A DNA stretch of 64,000 bases, taken from contig CM051457.1 of the NCBI GenBank assembly GCA_028274465.1, positions 66,004,496 to 66,068,495 on the forward strand, written 5' to 3'. Each line of letters opens with the position of its first letter. Position 1 is the first letter of the stretch. Under the pieces are notes generated by a model. That model saw only the letters and a list, made by a program, of their open reading frames with translations, was not told the origin of the DNA and did not search any database. Positions 1-10,629 of this stretch are shown here, piece after piece. The translations under genes and the position numbers were made by a program. The stretch is from Plantago ovata. Lineage: Eukaryota > Streptophyta > Magnoliopsida > Lamiales > Plantaginaceae.

Positions 1-339
1 TCTTGCTGCCATGCAGGCTGTTCGTTTGGCTTTGGATATGGAGTGGCAGGAAGTAATTTTTGAGGGTGATTGCTTGCTATTCAAGAGGTGAACTGTGCTA
101 GCATCTGTTTGTCAGCTGCAGAGGCTATAGTGGAAGAAGTCAAAATTTTAGTGTCCTCTTTGTCTTCCTTTTCCTTTTGTTTTGTGAGTCATAAATTGCA
201 ATAAGGTTGCACATCTCATAGCACACAACGTAGTTGAGGATAGTTTTGGCTCTTCACTTTTGACATTTGACAATCCGGATGTATTTTGATATTTGGTTGT
301 GAAGAAATATATGATTTATTTTCTGCTCAAAAAAAAAAA
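1..339 (+). pseudogene. 3' end of a LINE (RNase H-like domain and poly(A) tail)
   Basis: Reading frame 2 from base 2 gives a stretch typical of the plant reverse-transcriptase-associated RNase H domain (RVT_3 family), including the word VIFEGDCL. After stops and a frame change, a second block reads NKVAHLIAHNVVEDS, matching the conserved N-x-VAH-x-A end of that domain. The sequence closes with TTTTCTGCTC followed by 11 A residues at 329-339, as expected for the 3' end of an L1-type LINE. The rest lies left of the window. Stops and frame changes show it is dead. It could instead be a stray RNase H-like pseudogene, but the terminal poly(A) favours a LINE. Confidence 0.6.
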
Positions 340-3300
340 GTTCGGTTTAGAATCAAATTAAAACAAATTCAAAATTATATTAAAATGACACATGGGAATA
401 GAATAGGCTTGAATGGAATAACTAATGTTCATTGGTCATTGAATGGTGATGTAGGAATGGAGGACTCTCCTTTCATATATTAACCTCTTAATAATATTTG
501 AAGAAAACGCGCGTGGGCGATACGCACGACCCCTGATTTTTCTCTAATTTTTCCGTCTTCTTCTCCATCTTTCTAATTCAATAAACTCCTACCCCAACTC
601 AAATCTTTCACTGAAACCTATTACTCTTCTTGGCGTCTTTCCCTTATCTCCACCTCTTCTTCTTTCCCTCAGAATCTTCATTGTCGAGTTCAATTTTTCC
701 ACTTTTCCCGTCTCTATTTCAATCTCAGCTTCTCCTGCAATGATTTTTCTTTGCTCGATTAGAGCATCAGTTCCACAAATCCATAATTTCATCACTGTTC
801 CCCCCAATTATCCCCAAATCGATTCGACAATGCCCCAATTTTAATAAAAGTGTTACCGAAAATTCAGCTGGTGGTGTTCTTATTTTCAGCAGAATATAAA
901 AATTCATAAGTTATACCGATGGACAACTCTACTACGGTGGCTTCGAAGGTTTGGTGTGGACGGTTCGTTGGTCCAGCACTATTGTAGACAGAAATTTGCA
1001 AAGGAAGCTGAGGAAAATAGTGATTCTTACCAGTTTGTCTGCTTTGCTCTCACTGTTGTAGGTGCTCTTTGGCAGGCTTCAACATTCACATTCACTTGGT
1101 CAGTTTTCAAACCTGAATGTTTAAACTTTAAGTTTTCAAGTTGAACTTGTTGTTCTGCTCTATGCATATAATAATATGTTTGATAAAATGTTGTTGAGTG
1201 AAATTTGGTGTTCTACTGCTACTAATTTCCCATTTTTATAATGTTGTTAATATAACTAATCTGATATTCAAAGAAACTTATCATCTGACATGCTATTACT
1301 TCTGCACCGTGTATTTCATGGATTTTAGACTAGATTCTCCACACAATGCTCCATTGCGCCTTACAGTATAGAGGTGGCAGTAAGAGAGTAGTACTTGTTT
1401 ATCACTCTCTCTTGTAATAGTATGAATAGTACCGAGTTAATTGACTACTTTAGTGCAAAATGCAATTGCCTCTGTGACTTCTGGTGGGATTCGAACATGA
1501 TACACCTCTCGTTGGCAAGCCAAAACATTAACAATGAAATAAAGACTAAAATAATTTGGATCGGACGAAAACATAGGCTCTACGCAACATTCACAGTGAT
1601 TATGATAACACCTACAACTGGGAAACTCATCATCTCCTGAGGTCGTTGCCAGTTTTAAGTTGTATCTGCCCTATAGATTTTAGCTGCCATTTTCGTAACT
1701 AAACATTCCTTTTCAACTGACTCCTGGAATTTCATAGCCAAAGGAGATGATATTGCTATCCTTAGGAGATAGTAGTACTGCCCAGCTGTTGAAGCAGCAG
1801 CTGCAGATTTAGTGAGGATTAGTGGTGAGGTATTCAATTTCCATAAGATTTTAATTTATATCATCCCATTTTTCTTCAACTCATCTCTGCTCATGAGTTG
1901 TGAGGATATTCAGGACACTTAAGCTACATCCACAAATTCTACAGGTAGATGATGTCTTCTAATCAATTATATTTCTAAATTTGTGGACCTACGAGCTATT
2001 TGTTAAAATGTTTGCATGTTTGTTAAAGGAAATGGAAATTTTAACCAATTTATGTTCGCATTCTCGAGCATCTGATTCCGAATCCAAGGTAGTTCGTAGA
2101 AACAGTACACTGCTACTTGATATGCCAAGCAAGTGTTCGACTAAATGCCTGATAGGAATTTTGAGCCAACGGTGAAGTCTCATTTTGTCAGCAAGTGTCC
2201 ACTCTAGCAGGTTTGGGGGAAAAGACGACCAGTATATTGGTGGTGGCTAGGTGGCAGTTTCCGCTATGGGACTAAATTTTTCTAATTTATTTTCCCTTTC
2301 TGGTGAGCTTCTCTTCTAACTACTTTTTCTTTCACAAAATTAACTGTTTTCTTTCCATTGAATTTTGATTTTTTAGTAATTTCGTTTTTTTTTCTTCTGG
2401 TATTGAGATATGTAAGTGTTAGGATTGTTATCCAGATAGTAATATGTTCTGTAGTGTGTGTAGAAATCCATGATATGCAATATAAATTATCAAAAATGTC
2501 AATACATAAGTCTGATTGTTATCATCAAGCTCAGCTTCCATTATGATTTCATATATACCAGCAATTAAATTGCAGAAGGCTGAAAAGCTACTGTTTGTGC
2601 ATAAAATTGGGGTTTCGAATAGTGGACTCTGTTTCAGTTATGCTACGACAATACAAATTTGTTGAAGGTTTATACTTCTCAATTCAAACTTTATGGAAGT
2701 GACTCCATTAAATAGGTTAGCCATTGCTGTGAGGCATTACATCAAACTGAAATAGCTTATGTTCTGTAGGTTAGTTTCGGTGCTAGCTGCGACATGGGAC
2801 GGACTAAGCCATTGTGGTTGTTAGCTGTAAAATTGCGTGTCAAAGTTTTCAGCTCATTTGTGTTGAAATTATTAAGCTCAATTGGAATATAGAAGATTCT
2901 TATAAGACTGATTTGCAATATGGACCTGGAGAAGGACTACAAGATAATTCAAAGTTATCATGACAAAATGGAGTGAACTGGAAAGCTTCGTGAATGTCGG
3001 TTGAAATGAACAATCATGAAGACATTAGTTGTTAGAATGTTCAAGAATGGTGGTGAAATTGATAGATGAAACAATATACTTCAGCTGAACTATTCTACTA
3101 TGTCGGTTGAAAGTAGTATACAAATATATGTAGTGATGTATTGTATAAACTATGATGTTACATGTCTAGATTTCATCATGTGATGTGATTCAATTTCTCA
3201 ACATGGGGAAGATGGTAACGGAGGTGGCAGAGGCAGCATCTGTGCACTGTGCGGTGGATGGCCGTAGAGTTTGCATGGAGGGAGATATTATTGAGGGCGG

Positions 3301-3374
3301 TCCTGTTACTGTCAACAATGCTCTTAACTCTCCCATATGTATCGATGCCTTTGTGATTCAATTATGTAATAGTA
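340..3374. other. unassigned AT-rich DNA
   Basis: No recognisable gene or element. 530-840 is pyrimidine-rich, resembling a plant 5' leader. Around 915-1110 there is a short open stretch with a hydrophobic segment (ILTSLSALLSLL) in one frame, but I find no convincing splice-joined gene. The short open frames here look like chance and match no family I know. The right limit is a Sirevirus LTR end at 3375. Confidence 0.4.
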
Positions 3375-3668
3375 TGTTGGTCCCTTTAAACAACAATAAA
3401 AGACTAGAGGGGGGTGAATATTCTTTTCAAACTTTTGTCGTTTAAAAACTTTCTCAGCAAGGAATTATTACTTTTGAGTAATGAGTTTGCTGATACTTAA
3501 CTTTATCAGCAAGCGCAAGTTACTTTTCAGTAACGAGTTTTGCTGATACTTCAAATCAGAGAGCGGAAGTCTTTGATACAATAAATGCTTTTTCAGTAAG
3601 TGATAGTTTCAGCAATTGAAGAGAGTGACTCTGTACAGGTAGATATGCTTTGCTGAAAACTAAATGCA
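3375..3668 (-). mobile_element. Sirevirus LTR 3'-end fragment, antisense
   Basis: The segment opens with TGTTGGTCCCTTTAAACAAC, the reverse complement of the last bases of the SIRE-1 LTRs (ends at 13216 and 27258). Homology continues through the G-run, the AAACTTTCTCAGCAAG block and the TCTGTACA block to about 3668. There the sequence changes to a MULE terminal repeat. It is therefore a third Sirevirus insertion in opposite orientation, split by MULE-1. The rest of this LTR should lie beyond the other MULE end, which is not visible. It keeps the LTR hairpin with arms GTTACT and AGTAAC and sense loop GAAA. Confidence 0.85.
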
Positions 3669-3998
3669 AGGGTAATTTACATACAATACCCCTCTTAGTT
3701 TTTTTTATTACAGATTTATCTCTCTTAGTTCAACAATTACATGTAGCACAGAGTTTAACAAAAACAATTACATATAGCACCACGACCTTGACTTTTTGCG
3801 AATTAAGATCTGTAAATGACATAAATAGCCCTGCCGGAAGTTCTGATTCTTGCCTGAGACAAACAGCTTCACATTTGGTCACGTGCTACTCACGTGTGGG
3901 GCTAAATGTAATTGATTTGTAGCAATGAAGTGGTAAATGAAAAAAAAATGTAGCCGTTGGGGACCTCCAAGTAGCCGTTAGAATTCAAATTGTTGCCT

Positions 3999-4006
3999 AT
4001 TTATAC
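3999..4006 (+). promoter_or_regulatory. TATA-like box of the MULE-1 small gene
   Basis: TATTTATA lies about 80 bp upstream of the proposed start codon at 4085. MULE-2 has TATTTAAA at the matching position on the minus strand. The placement inside the terminal repeat region fits MULE promoters residing in their terminal sequences. Confidence 0.4.
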
Positions 4007-4084
4007 CCCTTTTAAGTCTATTTTATGCACTCTTACTTCCTTGCCTTAGTTATATACTTGTATATCTTGTTGTTTGTTAAGAAA

Positions 4085-4497
4085 ATGAGTGATTCTAGTG
4101 TTGTTCTTCGCCCAGTTTGCAAGGCTACAAGATGCCGGAAGCGTACAGTCTTATCTGTGGGCAATGATGGTAGGTTTTATTGGGGGTGTCCTACACACGG
4201 ATGGTCTGAGTGGGCGAGCGAGCAAGTAAATCCATCACAAAGGCGGGGGAAGTGATTCATCCCACAGTTCTATCGGAGTACGTTCCGACAACACATCAAC
4301 AACGCGTGCAACAAAATATGGAACAAGAAATTCAACCACCTAAAGAAGAACAAGTGCAGCAGGCTATGAAAAATGGAGCTCCAAAACCAAGACCAAATAG
4401 GGAAGACAAATACCTTAGGATTAGGCAACTAGTGTGCCTAAACCTTTTACTACTTGCTATGTACCTATTTGTTCAAATTTGTAAAGCATTCAAGTGA
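4085..4497 (+). pseudogene. GRF-like zinc-finger protein with C-terminal membrane segment (MULE-1), frameshifted
   Basis: The start at 4085 is preferred over the upstream ATG at 4025 because the MSDSSVVLRPVCK region aligns with MSSSSVLRPVCK in the MULE-2 copy, whereas the upstream residues do not. The protein begins with a Cys-rich block (C-x5-C, then GRFYWGCPTHGWSEW), resembling the GRF-type zinc finger of plant proteins. The frame is lost near 4248 in a run of five G; the adjacent frame continues homology (GEVIHP) and runs to 4497. Its C-terminus has a hydrophobic segment, LNLLLLAMYLFVQIC, typical of small plant GRF proteins that end in a membrane helix. The gene is convergent with the MULE transposase exon at 4734-4910, a layout like the two-gene MuDR element. 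Function is unknown; transposon association is inferred from two copies. Confidence 0.6.
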
Positions 4498-4733
4498 AGA
4501 AATAAAATAGCTAGAATAAGTTTTCCATTTCCGAGTGCAATATCTTTAACTTACATAATGATACTGAACAATCCATAATCCATAATAATGCATCATTACA
4601 TAATAATCCATAAGTCAGCTTGTGGGATGATCTTCACAAGAACTGAACCAAAAAGATAGTTTGAACCTTAATCACAGTCTAAGGCAAATGCTTCAAAAGA
4701 ACTAAATCAATGACAGAACCTTGAAACCAAATA
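4498..4733. other. intergenic region between convergent MULE-1 genes
   Basis: AT-rich, with repeated CATAATCCATAA words near 4555-4615. No coding signal. It should hold both 3' untranslated regions. Confidence 0.4.
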
Positions 4734-4910
4734 TCAATCTGAACCAAACCAATTTCTTCTAGCACCCCTTCTCCCTCCTCCACCTCTGGCTCTTCCTCCA
4801 CCTCTGGTTCTTCCTCCACCTCTACCACTGCCTCCACCACTTGTGCTGCTTGATGGTCCAACATTTGTTCTTCTCTGCCTCTTATTTGTCCTTGAAGTGC
4901 CAGCTACATC
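4734..4910 (-). pseudogene. MULE-1 transposase, last exon (Gly/Arg-rich tail)
   Basis: On the minus strand a splice acceptor (TATGCTAG) at 4911 opens an exon of 177 nt (59 codons, last one TGA at 4734-4736). It begins DVAGTSRTNKRQRR and continues into a Gly/Arg/Ser-rich tail with repeated RGGGR words. Such basic, Gly-Arg-rich tails after a zinc knuckle are common in plant MuDR-type transposases. The 231-nt intron (4911-5141) has a GTAAGT donor. A piece of the preceding exon (minus 5165-5142, reading DPILPDNV) is still present before the Tat LTR cuts it at 5171. The GA-rich reading in the other minus frame is a shadow. Confidence 0.6.
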
Positions 4911-5141
4911 CTAGCATACCATTTCATAAACAATGCACAAATCAAGCAACATCCACAGTCCCAAAGAAAATCAAACAAAATCAACAATTACAGTTCCAAA
5001 CAAAATCAACAAAATCACACAGTTTGCATTCACTTGCTATACAGTTCCAAACAATATCAAACAAAATCACACTTCCATTTATCACTTCCTATACAGTTCC
5101 AATCAACATGAAACAGAGGTTTAAGTGAAAGCTAAACTTAC
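4911..5141 (-). other. intron of MULE-1 transposase
   Basis: A GTAAGT donor (complement of 5136-5141) and TATGCTAG acceptor bound a T-rich stretch made of degenerate repeats of a TTTGTTTGGAACTGTATAG-like unit. The flanking exon pieces keep one reading frame across it. Confidence 0.5.
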
Positions 5142-5171
5142 AACATTATCAGGTAGAATAGGATCTGTTAG

Positions 5172-5916
5172 TGTTGAAATATGTCCAGTCCGCATGTACG
5201 AACTGGAGCGGTCTAAGAGCGCGACAAAGCGTCATAGGCCGTCCCTCAAAGGGCACGACCACACCCAAGTATGTCACTAAGGTGTGGATCGACCAACATA
5301 AGGTCCGACCATCACTGGGAGGACAACCCTCAAAATAAGCTCCTCACAAGGACAAAGCTGTCAGTGAGCTCTAGGAGCATCTCTCGGGCTCGAGGAGACC
5401 TTACGTCAAGGTAACGCTCCTTGACAGAAACTGAGCAGGACACTACTCGCATCATCCACGCACAAGGAAGGCACGAGGACCTCTGAGCGACCAGCCATGG
5501 TTGCTCCCTTGGGCCAAGGCCCACGGACCTCCTTAATGGGCCTGGGCCGAGGAAGGCCTCAATCCTAGCCGTACACGTGGCGTGATCCTACGCGACCGGA
5601 AGTTGAAGGGCCACAAGTATATAAAGGCCTCATTTACTCCTCAACAGTAAGCATTAATAGCACCACTCGAGCACCACGTTTACTACTCATACTAGGGAAG
5701 CCTCACAACTCCCTACTCGTAAAGTCGCCTCTCCGGTCTGATACCTTACAGACCGGGCAAGAGTCACTAACCCCCCCCTAGTCTATTTCAGGTACGAGGA
5801 AGCCACAAGAAGGCTCATTCCCTATCTAAGAGTGATACTACAAGAAGAAGAACTAGAATGACTTAGACTAGCGACTCATTGCGAACTTAGAAAGAAACAC
5901 GAATTACCCTTCAACA
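5172..5916 (+). repeat. 5' LTR of the Tat element
   Basis: It starts TGTTGAAATATG and ends CCTTCAACA, giving inverted TGTTG...CAACA ends, and is followed two bases later by the primer binding site. The length is 745 bp. GC content is higher than in the surrounding DNA. The right partner LTR is absent, so the left boundary rests on the inverted ends and on the broken MULE exon. Confidence 0.7.
5618..5625 (+). promoter_or_regulatory. TATA box of the Tat LTR
   Basis: TATATAAA followed by GGCCTC, about 300 bp before the LTR end, the usual place for a U3 promoter in a plant gypsy LTR. Confidence 0.55.
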
Positions 5917-5918
5917 TT

Positions 5919-5936
5919 TGGCGCCGTCTGTGGGAA
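5919..5936 (+). other. primer binding site of the Tat element
   Basis: TGGCGCCGTCTGTGGGAA, two bases after the LTR. This sequence is characteristic of plant Ty3/gypsy elements and pairs with the 3' end of a tRNA to prime minus-strand cDNA. Confidence 0.8.
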
Positions 5937-6003
5937 ACGACACGAAAGGTCATTCCTTGCCCTACTGGTCGAGCCACATCCCTCCTCGTGACCATTCACG
6001 AAT

Positions 6004-8262
6004 ATGCCTCCCAGAAGAAGCAACCGTCTTGCTAATGCACCACCCAGGAATCCTCCTCGACCTAGAGGCCGTCCCTCTAGTAACGGTCGCGGAGGAGGAA
6101 CGGATGGTGTTCCGAGGGAACGAATAAACAACAATGTTGCAAGGAATCGGGATTACACGGAGGGGGCATTTACTAATGTCACTCACTCCCAAAATGAAAG
6201 ATCGGGGGAAAATAACCCCCAAGGAGTCCCGGTAGGAAATGCCTATGGAGCTTTGAGAGTCTCGAACAACGCCGAGTCTAGGGGGCAGCCTCATCCGGTA
6301 GCAATCAACCAACCTCCCGTGGCAGTGAACCCTCCTCAACCGGCCGCATTGACCTTCACCCTTCCTGATGGACGTGTAGTCCGACCATCAGACTTCGGGA
6401 TGGGCGAAGCTCAATACGGTCTATTCCTTCTTACTCTACAAGGATATGTCGGAGGTAATGAGGCTATTAGGGTTAATACTGAGATACAAGCTCAAGGAGA
6501 ACCACAGGCCCCGGTGCAAGAGCAACCTCGGGCCACCCTGGTCGCTCCTCGTCAATCCCAAGGACGAGCACCTGTTGCACAAGATGAAGCACATTCGAGA
6601 GCCAACACCAGGCCGATCCAATCTCGACTTGGACCATCAAGAATCCAATCGAGGTTAGGACCCCAAGGTGCCCCGGATGACTTGAGAGACCTGATTGACA
6701 GAAGAATACGGGCATCATTACAAAATGTGGCGCAACAAGAAAATAGAGTTCAGGTGGTCGCTACACCACCCGCTCTCCCCAATCAAGTTACTCCCAACCA
6801 GGTAACTCCTCAAAACCAACAAGAAGCAGTGGAGGAGAATCAAGCATTGAGAACAGTAGCTGAGGTAACCCCCCTGGTCGACCCGATCACGGAGAGGAGG
6901 CTCACTCTGGAGGAACTCAACGCGAGGAAATCCGCACTTGATGCTCAGATAGAGACTCTTCGAGGAACTGTCCAAGAGAAAGAGCAAGACCAAGATCCGA
7001 GCCCTTTGTGTGATGAGATCAGAAGCCACCAAGCCAAAATTGAAAGAGGGTTCCCCACCTTCGAAAGCTATGATGGAACAAGTTGTCCGAAGGACTACTT
7101 GGTAAGATTTGGCACTAAAATGGATGCTTACGGTCATGACTCAAGAACCAAGGCACTCCTCTTCCCGGCTAACCTCTCCGGAGAAGCCATGAAGTGGTGG
7201 TCGCGCCTCCCTCACCGATCCATCAAGTCATATAGGGATCTCTGTAAGGAGTTCTCTAAACGATTCGAGAAGGTAATGAACGCCAAGAGACGGGTGAGGT
7301 ACTTGGCTGAAATTGTTCAGAGAAACAATGAAGACTTGAGGGACTTCATCAATCGCTTTCATGAAGCAGCCCTCCAAGTCGAAGATCACTCGATCAATGA
7401 GAGGAAAGAATATTTGTATGGTAACACTACCAACATCAAATTCCAAGATGTACTCTCAGCATCGTGTGTGGAGAATGAAGCACAACTTGCCAAAGTTTGC
7501 AAGGATTTCCTCGAGGCTGAGGAATTCCGAAAAACGGTCACCGTGAGAACCAATCTTCCCAAGGAAAAAGGGAAAGAAAAAGAAAAAGAAAAGGAGTACC
7601 CTCCTCGCCCCCAAAATCCCGGGAAGCAGAGGAAAGAGCAAAAATTTGGGTTGATCAAGGAGAGCAACTCAAGAAACGATTTCAGAGACAAGAGGTCTCC
7701 TCCCAGAAGGTCACCTCCAAGACGATATAGCATCTACACAGACTTGAATAGGCCAAGATCCGACATCTTGAACTATATAGTCTCGAGGAAGCTAGACGTC
7801 TCGTGGCCACCCCCGATTAAGGAAAATCAAAGGAACAAGAGCTCAGAAAAATTTTGCAAGTTTCACAAGGGGAAAGGGCACACCTCAGACGAATGTGTCG
7901 AGCTCAAGAACGAGATTGAGAGGATGATACGTAACGGTCAATTGGTTAACTACATCCGGAAGGAGGAACCCCTGGCACTCCTGCCCCCACCTCCTCGAAG
8001 TGGGAGCGAGCACCCTTACCAAGGAAACCCTCAGGACGACGACATTCATAATTACAACAATTATGAGAACCGCCCCGTAAATGGAAGCATCCGCACTCTC
8101 ACAATTGCGGGAGGACCCGCCGGCGGCGACACTCGTAATCAAAGGGAGATTACGGCGGACAACCTTAGGGTCCGAGATGTGAAGTATGCTCAAGCCGCGC
8201 GACCAGGAACCAACGTTATCTCTTTCGATGATAGCGAGATACCTCTGAAGCATGCCGGATGA
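6004..8262 (+). pseudogene. gag: Tat gag polyprotein region
   Basis: An open frame of 752 codons, beginning MPPRRSNRLANAPPRN. The N-terminal half is Pro/Gln/Arg-rich and low in complexity. The gag core (about residues 350-490) carries LFPANLSGEAMKWWSRLP and KEFSKRFEK, hallmarks of plant gypsy capsid. A basic stretch follows, then a Cys/His knuckle of Tat type (C-x2-H-x4-H-x4-C in CKFHKGKGHTSDEC, near residue 617). The frame closes at TGA 8260-8262. The protease continues in the same frame directly after it, so this stop probably interrupts a former gag-pol ORF. Expected role: virus-like particle formation and RNA packaging. Confidence 0.85.
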
Positions 8263-8757
8263 GGGAACATCTATGATCCTTGCGTCCCACTTGTAGTTTC
8301 CTTGGATGTTCAATCCTACAAGTTGGGTAGAATCCTCGTCGACACTGGGTGCTCGGCAAACTTGATTTTCACCGGAACCTTGAAAAGGATGCAAATGAAC
8401 CCAAGGGAAGGGCTCAGAGAAGTGAGGAGCGCATTGGTAGGATTCGGAGGACAACCTATCATGCCGCTCGGAATGATCAACCTCACGGTGTCAATGGGTA
8501 GCGCTCCTAGACGAGTGACTCAACAGGTTCCTTTTGTGGTCGTCGATATGCCATTTGATTATTTTGCAGTCCTAGGCCGACCCGGTCTCTCTCAATTCCG
8601 AGCCGTAGTGTCCACAGTCCACAACAAGCTAAAATTCCCCACTCCTTTGGGAATTGGACAAGAAGTAGGAGACATACGAGAAGCATGGGAATGCTACACT
8701 ATGTCAGCCAAGTTCACTTCGAGGGTTGCCATTGGAGAACCCAACCCCGGGCAGTAA
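8263..8757 (+). pseudogene. Tat aspartic protease
   Basis: This is in the same frame as gag, after the TGA at 8260. The active-site motif is in ILVDTGCSANLI, followed by the flap-like GFGGQPIMPLG and by FVVVDMPFDYFAVLGRPGL, the conserved hydrophobic-Gly end of retropepsins. It would cleave the gag-pol precursor. TAA at 8755-8757 ends the frame; the next 200 bp lead in another frame to reverse transcriptase. Confidence 0.75.
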
Positions 8758-9811
8758 TCCGAGGAGACACCCCTTGTTCACAATGCGCCTTATCGCTTCT
8801 ACACGGTTCGGCGAGTGAAGAGAAAATCAAAAAAGCCAAGTCCGTCACTTAGGCGAAGAAAAGCAATCATGAAGAAAGACAAGGATACTCTAGTAGGAGC
8901 TGTTAAGGAGCTCGAGGAGTACCAAGTGATTCCACCAGTCCCACCCTCTTCCAAAAAGAAGAAATTCTTTGAGGAAACAAATTGAAGCAAGAGAAGCCCT
9001 AGAAGAAATCCAAATTGTCGAAGGAAGTGCCGACAAGGTCACAAAAATTGGCACAGAGATGGCCACTGAAGTCAGGATGAAACTCATCCAATGTTTGAAG
9101 GATAACAACGATATCTTCGCATGGAGTACCGAGGACCTGAAGGGGATCGACCCACGTGTCGCCGTTCACCGTCTGAACGTAGACCCATCGATCACCCACA
9201 TCAGAGAAAAGCGAAGAGACTTCAGTGCGGAAGATAATGCCATCATAGAAGCGGAAGTACAAAGGCTTCTTAAAGCCGGCCACATCAAGGAAGTGAGATA
9301 CTCCGACTGGGTATGCAATGTGGTCCTCGTGGAGAAGGGTCCGGGGAAATGGCGAATGTGCAACAATTTTACAAGGCTCAACAAGTTTTGCCCGAAGGAT
9401 CCGTACCCTCTCCCACGGATCGATCAGCTGGTCGATTCCACCGCTGGATGCGCCCTCCTGAGTTTCATGGATGCGTACCAGGGCTTCTACCAGGTCAAAA
9501 TGGCCAAAGATGATGTGCCTAAGACTGCCTTCTTCGCTAACGGCAATGTGTATTGCTTCAACGTGATGCCATTTGGTCTTAAGAACGCCGGAGCGACCTA
9601 CCAAAGGTTGGTTAACAAGATGTTCAAAGAAGAGCTGGGTAAAACAATGGAGGTATATGTCGATGACATGCTCGTCAAGAGCAAGACCGAGGAGCAACAT
9701 GTAGGTTACCTGGCAAAATGCTTCTCAATCTTGAGAAAGTATGGCATGAAGCTCAACCCAGCGAAGTGTACCTTGGAGTCAAAGGGAGGAAGTTCCTCGG
9801 TTACATGGTGA
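8758..9811 (+). pseudogene. Tat reverse transcriptase
   Basis: The recognisable frame runs 8969-9811. Motifs in order: WSTEDLKGIDP, WRMCNNFTRLNKFCPKDPYPLP, SFMDAYQGFYQV, TAFFANGNVYCFNVMPFGL and the catalytic YVDDMLVKS (near 9655). The frame breaks close to 9775, where homology (KFLGYMVTERGIEANPEKI) moves to the next frame. The link from protease (8758-8968) is frameshifted. Role: copying element RNA into cDNA. Confidence 0.85.
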
Positions 9812-10429
9812 CAGAAAGAGGAATAGAAGCAAACCCCGAAAAGATAAAGGCCATCCTCGATCTTCCACAACCTCAATCCATCAATGAGGTGCAACAATTG
9901 GTCGGAAAATCAATTGCGTTTGAGTAGATTCATCTCAAGGTCTGCCGAGAAAAAAATCTACCTTTTTTCAAGGTGTTTGAGAAAGAGCAGCCACTTCGAG
10001 TGGACGAAGGCGTGCGAGGAAGCCTTCGAGAAGCTGAAAGAATACTTACTCGCTCCTCCTCTATTGTCGAAACCCGTAGAAGGAGAGGTACTCTATTTGT
10101 ACTTAGCAGCAACCGGGGAAGCTATCAGCTCGGTCTTGGTGCGAATCCAAGGGAACGACCATTTGCCCGTCTACTACTTGAGCAAAGTACTTGCCGGGGC
10201 TGAACCGCGGTACCATGGATATCGAGAGGCTTTCCTTTGCCCTCGTTTATACTGCAAGGAGGTTAAAACCCTACTTTGTGCTCACAAGGTTGTTGTTTTG
10301 ACAAAGCAACCTCTCAAGCAAGTCCTCGGAAAACCCGAAAATTCGGGAAGAATGGCAAGATGGGCGATTGAACTAAGTGAGTACGACATCGACTACCAAG
10401 CACCGTGGCCTAGAAAGCACAAGTCATAG
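9780..10429 (+). pseudogene. Tat RT thumb and RNase H, frameshifted
   Basis: Homology passes from a frame ending at 9927 (KFLGYMVTERGIEANPEKI, then SINEVQQLVG) to one at about 9900-10429 (SRFISRSAEK, then EWTKACEEAFEKLKEYLLAPPLL, VLYLYLAATGEAISSVLVR and WAIELSEYDIDYQ). These are the RT connection and the first RNase H domain. The catalytic Asp expected near LYLAAT is not conserved as the usual DAS; the Tat group commonly has this altered first RNase H. At least two frame changes make it non-functional. Confidence 0.75.
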
Positions 10430-10629
10430 CCGACTTCCTCGTGGAGTATCCTCAAAAGGAACTTCAGAGGAAAACTCTTCGGAAACAAGAGTGCTTGATG
10501 ATGTCGAAGAGCAACCCCATCAAAACAACCCGATGCAAGCTCTAGAAGATGCTTTAAAAGAGCTTAAGGCGATGTCCCAAACCAAAAGGAAAAGCATGAA
10601 GTGTTCCTGACAGAGAAACCGACGAGCCA

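Larger units (their letters stand above)
3669..5171. mobile_element. MULE-1: Mutator-like transposon fragment
   Basis: The left terminal region (from CAAGGGTAATTTACAT, about 3667) aligns with the reverse complement of 38156-38509, the outer end of MULE-2, over about 350 bp. Shared blocks include GACCTTGACTTT, CCTGCCGGAA, ACACGTG-like words and AGCCGTT repeats. Inside are a plus-strand GRF-like zinc-finger gene and, convergent to it, the last exons of a MULE transposase on the minus strand. The transposase is cut at 5171 by the Tat-element LTR, so the other MULE end is lost. It sits in an antisense Sirevirus LTR and is therefore younger than that LTR. Confidence 0.7.

Noticed and set aside
589..807. 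72-codon minus-strand ORF
   Set aside because: It is the complement of a pyrimidine-rich stretch and rich in Glu, Arg and Lys for that reason; no domain.
3185..3445. 86-codon plus-strand ORF ending in the Sirevirus LTR fragment
   Set aside because: Its last third is read out of the antisense LTR end, so it cannot be an ancestral gene; the first part matches nothing I recognise.
4679..4864. Acidic Glu/Val-rich minus-strand ORF
   Set aside because: Shadow of the Gly/Arg-rich transposase exon in another frame of the same strand; the Gly/Arg frame has splice sites and a sensible stop.
4841..5128. Plus-strand ORF with Gln/Asn/Ser repeats
   Set aside because: It is the complement of the repeat-rich MULE-1 transposase intron.
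8999..9700. 233-codon minus-strand ORF opposite Tat RT
   Set aside because: Shadow of the RT coding frame on the other strand; RT motifs on the plus strand are unambiguous.
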